Below are positions 61,944 to 64,000 of a stretch of DNA of 64,000 nucleotides, one piece after another. The DNA comes from Hoeflea sp. 108. GTDB taxonomy: Bacteria > Pseudomonadota > Alphaproteobacteria > Rhizobiales > Rhizobiaceae. Position 1 is the stretch's first letter. Every line of letters starts with the position of its first letter. Under the pieces are notes generated by a model. It made no database searches. It was not told the DNA's origin and worked only from the letters and a program-made list of their open reading frames with translations. A program made the translations under genes and the position numbers. The stretch is taken from NCBI RefSeq assembly GCF_000372965.1, contig NZ_KB890024.1, positions 3,288,839 to 3,352,838 of the forward strand, given 5' to 3'.

Positions 61944-62528
61944 ATGCCAACGCTTGACCGCGTGAAGTCCATGGCCAGAGACCTGCGCAACAGCCTGGCC
62001 GAACAGGGCATACACCTCTCCCACAGCGCCTGTCTCGAAACCGTTGCCCGGCAACTCGGCTGCACCGACTGGAACATGCTGAAGGCCAGTTGCGACGCCG
62101 GAACGGGCCTCGGCGTCTCAATATTGGTCGAACACGGTTGCGAGGAAGAAGCGGCAGCCTTCTACCAGCGTGCCTTCGGCGCCGTCAGAGGCGGGGTCTA
62201 CAGATTTGAGGGCAGGCCGATTTCGATAGACCTCAGGATCGGCGACGTTGCCGTCCAGGTCGGCGGCGCCAATCCGCGGCGGGAACTCGAGCCGCATCGC
62301 GGCGGTCCCTTCTTCCCCAAGGCTGATGGTGCCGTCAGCGTCGTCTTCATACTGGAGGTCGCCAACGCAGCGGCCGCCCTGCAGAGGGCAGTCGACGCAG
62401 GGGCAAGGCTACGAGGAGAGCTCGCGTCGGCCACCGACGGCCGGCGCGGTGCCACTGTCTTTGACCCGTTCGGCCACATCTGGGCCCTGCGCGACAGGAC
62501 GCCCGTCAGGCTCCGCCGCGCGGCCTGA
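61944..62528 (+). CDS. Glyoxalase-superfamily (VOC) protein with N-terminal helical domain
   Basis: 194 residues. Residues 1-50 form a helical module (VKSMARDLRNSLAEQGIHLS, ACLETVARQLGCTDWNMLKA), found in front of some glyoxalase-superfamily proteins. A VOC domain follows: SILVEHGCEEEAAAFYQRAF and TVFDPFGHIWALRDRTP. The role is unknown. ATG 61944 fits; the frame is open 34 codons upstream. Repeat copy 4 follows. Confidence 0.85.
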   Translation: MPTLDRVKSMARDLRNSLAEQGIHLSHSACLETVARQLGCTDWNMLKASCDAGTGLGVSILVEHGCEEEAAAFYQRAFGAVRGGVYRFEGRPISIDLRIGDVAVQVGGANPRRELEPHRGGPFFPKADGAVSVVFILEVANAAAALQRAVDAGARLRGELASATDGRRGATVFDPFGHIWALRDRTPVRLRRAA

Positions 62529-62540
62529 CGGAGCAGCGCC

Positions 62541-62799
62541 CCTTCCCCCCTTGCGGGGTAAGGAGTGGTGGCCGAAGGCCAGGAAAAGCCAACGATGCTT
62601 TTCCAACGACGAACGCCCGGAGCCATAGCGGAGGCCGGGCGGCCCCGAAGGGGCGGATGAGGGGTGCTGGACGGAGCTTCGGCATCCGAAGGCCTGTCGC
62701 TTCACAGCACCCTATTCTGCCCCGCCTCATTCCTTCCAACACCCCTCCGTCTCGGCGCTGCGCGCCGATCCACCTTCTCCCACAAGGGGAGAAGGAAAA
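62541..62799. repeat. Mosaic intergenic repeat, copy 4
   Basis: Left, middle and right modules present but partly eroded: the hairpin has lost a few bases (CAACGATGCTTTTCC), as has the middle module, and the CACCCCTCATCCGTCTCGG segment lacks CAT. It follows the glyoxalase-like gene by 12 bases. Confidence 0.9.
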
Positions 62800-63023
62800 G
62801 CGCGGTATTAGGTAGAAAACGCCACCAACGCCATATCAAGTCATTGATTGAAAATAGCATTTTCGATGGCTGATAAGGGGTGGCTAGTGAACTGTCGGCT
62901 TTTGGAAGAGCCTCCAAGAAAAGCAGACATTGGTGGGTTAGCGAACCAGGGGCCGAAATCGGATCGGCGGCTTCTGGAGACCATATTTATTCAAGCAGCG
63001 CGAGTTTCTGGTCGGACAAGCAG
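62800..63023. other. Intergenic region, no feature seen
   Basis: 224 bases of lower GC; no convincing gene or terminator. Confidence 0.4.
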
Positions 63024-63989
63024 CTAACGCGCTTTCATTCGCACCTGACGCGGACTCTTTCCGTATTTGCGGGTAAAGCGGTAGCTGAAATAGCCCGGGT
63101 CATTGAACCCGTTGGCGAATGCAATGTCCTGTATCGTCCGGTTGCGCTGATTTGAGCGCTGGAGCGTGCGGTAGCAGCGGTCGAGGCGCTCGCTCTCGAT
63201 CCATTTGTGCAAGGTCGTTCCCGTGGCACTGAAAAGCTTGTGCAAGTAGCGAACGGAAATGCCCGCCTTTGCCGCCACGAAGGAAACCGACAGCTCCGGG
63301 TCCGAAAGATTGACGATCACGATGCTGCGGATGCGTCGGATGATATGGTCGTGCGATTGCGTGAGTTCATCGCCCAGGGACGTATCGTCGTCCGGGTCTG
63401 AATCGGCGATAAGATCCAGGATCGCGGTAGCGAGTGAATATCCAGCCTGTGGTCCCATATCCGTGGGATCGGCTTCGAGCGATCGCAGTATCCGGGAAGC
63501 CAGGCCGCTGGCGCCGCCCTCACCGCGGAATATGTGCCCGCACACCCTGTCGGTGCTCAGCCCACGGTGAACGAACTCGTTGCGCGGGAACCGGACCACG
63601 ACCCGCCGAACCGGGCCTTCGAACTCGATGGAATAGGGCAGAGTGCTGTCGACGATGCTGAAGTCGCCTGGCGTCAGACGCACGTCACGGCCGATATGCC
63701 GCGTGACACCGGTTCCGACTACCTGCAGCGCCAGCAGATAGTCCTTGCCATTGTCACGGCCGATATTGGCAAGGCTTCGTTCGATGACGACCGGTTCACA
63801 GTCGACGAAGGAACAGTCGAGGAAACCGACCTGACTCTTTCTAATCTTGGCCTGGTAGGCGTTGGTTTCGAACCGATGAGCCGACAAATCGGCGATCTGG
63901 CAGATTGCCTCCTGGAAACTCGTGAAACGGGCGGTCGGATCGACCGCATCAGTGGACAGGACAGTGATCATCGGCACCAACAACCCCAT
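63024..63989 (-). CDS. AraC-family transcriptional regulator
   Basis: 321 residues. The N-terminal part is an AraC-binding-like sensing domain (FLDCSFVDCEPVVIERSLAN, VRLTPGDFSIVDSTLPYSIE). The C-terminal HTH_18 pair is VSFVAAKAGISVRYLHKLFS and IQDIAFANGFNDPGYFSYRF. It resembles the FeaR/NphR-like group. ATG 63989 is taken; ATG 63971 is an in-frame alternative. Its target is probably outside the window, upstream of its start. Confidence 0.9.
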   Translation of the reverse strand: MGLLVPMITVLSTDAVDPTARFTSFQEAICQIADLSAHRFETNAYQAKIRKSQVGFLDCSFVDCEPVVIERSLANIGRDNGKDYLLALQVVGTGVTRHIGRDVRLTPGDFSIVDSTLPYSIEFEGPVRRVVVRFPRNEFVHRGLSTDRVCGHIFRGEGGASGLASRILRSLEADPTDMGPQAGYSLATAILDLIADSDPDDDTSLGDELTQSHDHIIRRIRSIVIVNLSDPELSVSFVAAKAGISVRYLHKLFSATGTTLHKWIESERLDRCYRTLQRSNQRNRTIQDIAFANGFNDPGYFSYRFTRKYGKSPRQVRMKAR

Positions 63990-64000
63990 GCACGTTAGCG

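Overview
The window is a chromosomal segment of an alphaproteobacterium of the order Hyphomicrobiales (Rhizobiales), most likely a Mesorhizobium/Aminobacter-type Phyllobacteriaceae. The evidence is the GC-rich coding sequence, the rhizobial-type dnaG-rpoD pair, Omp25/31-type porins, DUF930 and SIMPL proteins, a rhizobial intergenic repeat with CTAGAGC ends, and a four-copy intergenic mosaic repeat. The genus is inferred from gene content; no marker here fixes the species.

Layout. 0-6.2 kb: an operon cut by the window start, with a hybrid histidine kinase, two single-domain response regulators, a secreted TIM-barrel (GH18-like) protein broken by a one-base frameshift, and a TPR/outer-membrane-barrel protein. 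The end of that last gene has been fused tail-to-tail to a truncated SRAP (YedK-type) gene. 6.3-10 kb: two Omp25-like porins, a cysteine-rich secreted orphan, a second decayed SRAP copy and a GNAT enzyme. 10-16.4 kb: a DMT exporter, then a compact arsenic operon (arsR, an arsC-arsN2 fusion, acr3, a glutaredoxin-type arsC, arsH, arsK) with a divergent DUF6428 gene. 16.4-27.3 kb: an L,D-transpeptidase lipoprotein, a LysR/PhyH pair, and a complete oligopeptide-type ABC importer divergent from a hydantoin-racemase-like enzyme and a flavin reductase. 27.3-28 kb: a decayed AlpA-like gene directly downstream of the 3' end of a tRNA-Ile2(CAU) gene, the usual position of an old integrative element.

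28-53.8 kb is mostly ordinary chromosome: SIMPL, YcgN and OmpA-family proteins, UPF0114, several TetR/AraC regulators paired with their targets (VOC, metallo-beta-lactamase, SDR), an inverse-autotransporter-like barrel fused to a right-handed beta-helix, a TetR/PspA/YiaA envelope operon with three near-identical palindromes, and a citrate synthase divergent from an HTH-citrate synthase fusion with a perfect 12-bp inverted repeat over its start codon. 53.9-58.2 kb holds rpoD and dnaG. 58.5-64 kb holds a Na/Pi cotransporter, an M20 amidohydrolase, a glyoxalase-like protein and an AraC regulator.

The most interesting signals are the broken signalling/TPR-barrel operon, the tail-to-tail gene fusion, the ars operon with a domain fusion and paired cysteines in two protein tails, the HTH-citrate synthase with its start-codon palindrome, the beta-helix inverse-autotransporter-like protein, and the mosaic repeat family. 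I found no CRISPR array, intact insertion sequence, prophage or rRNA.
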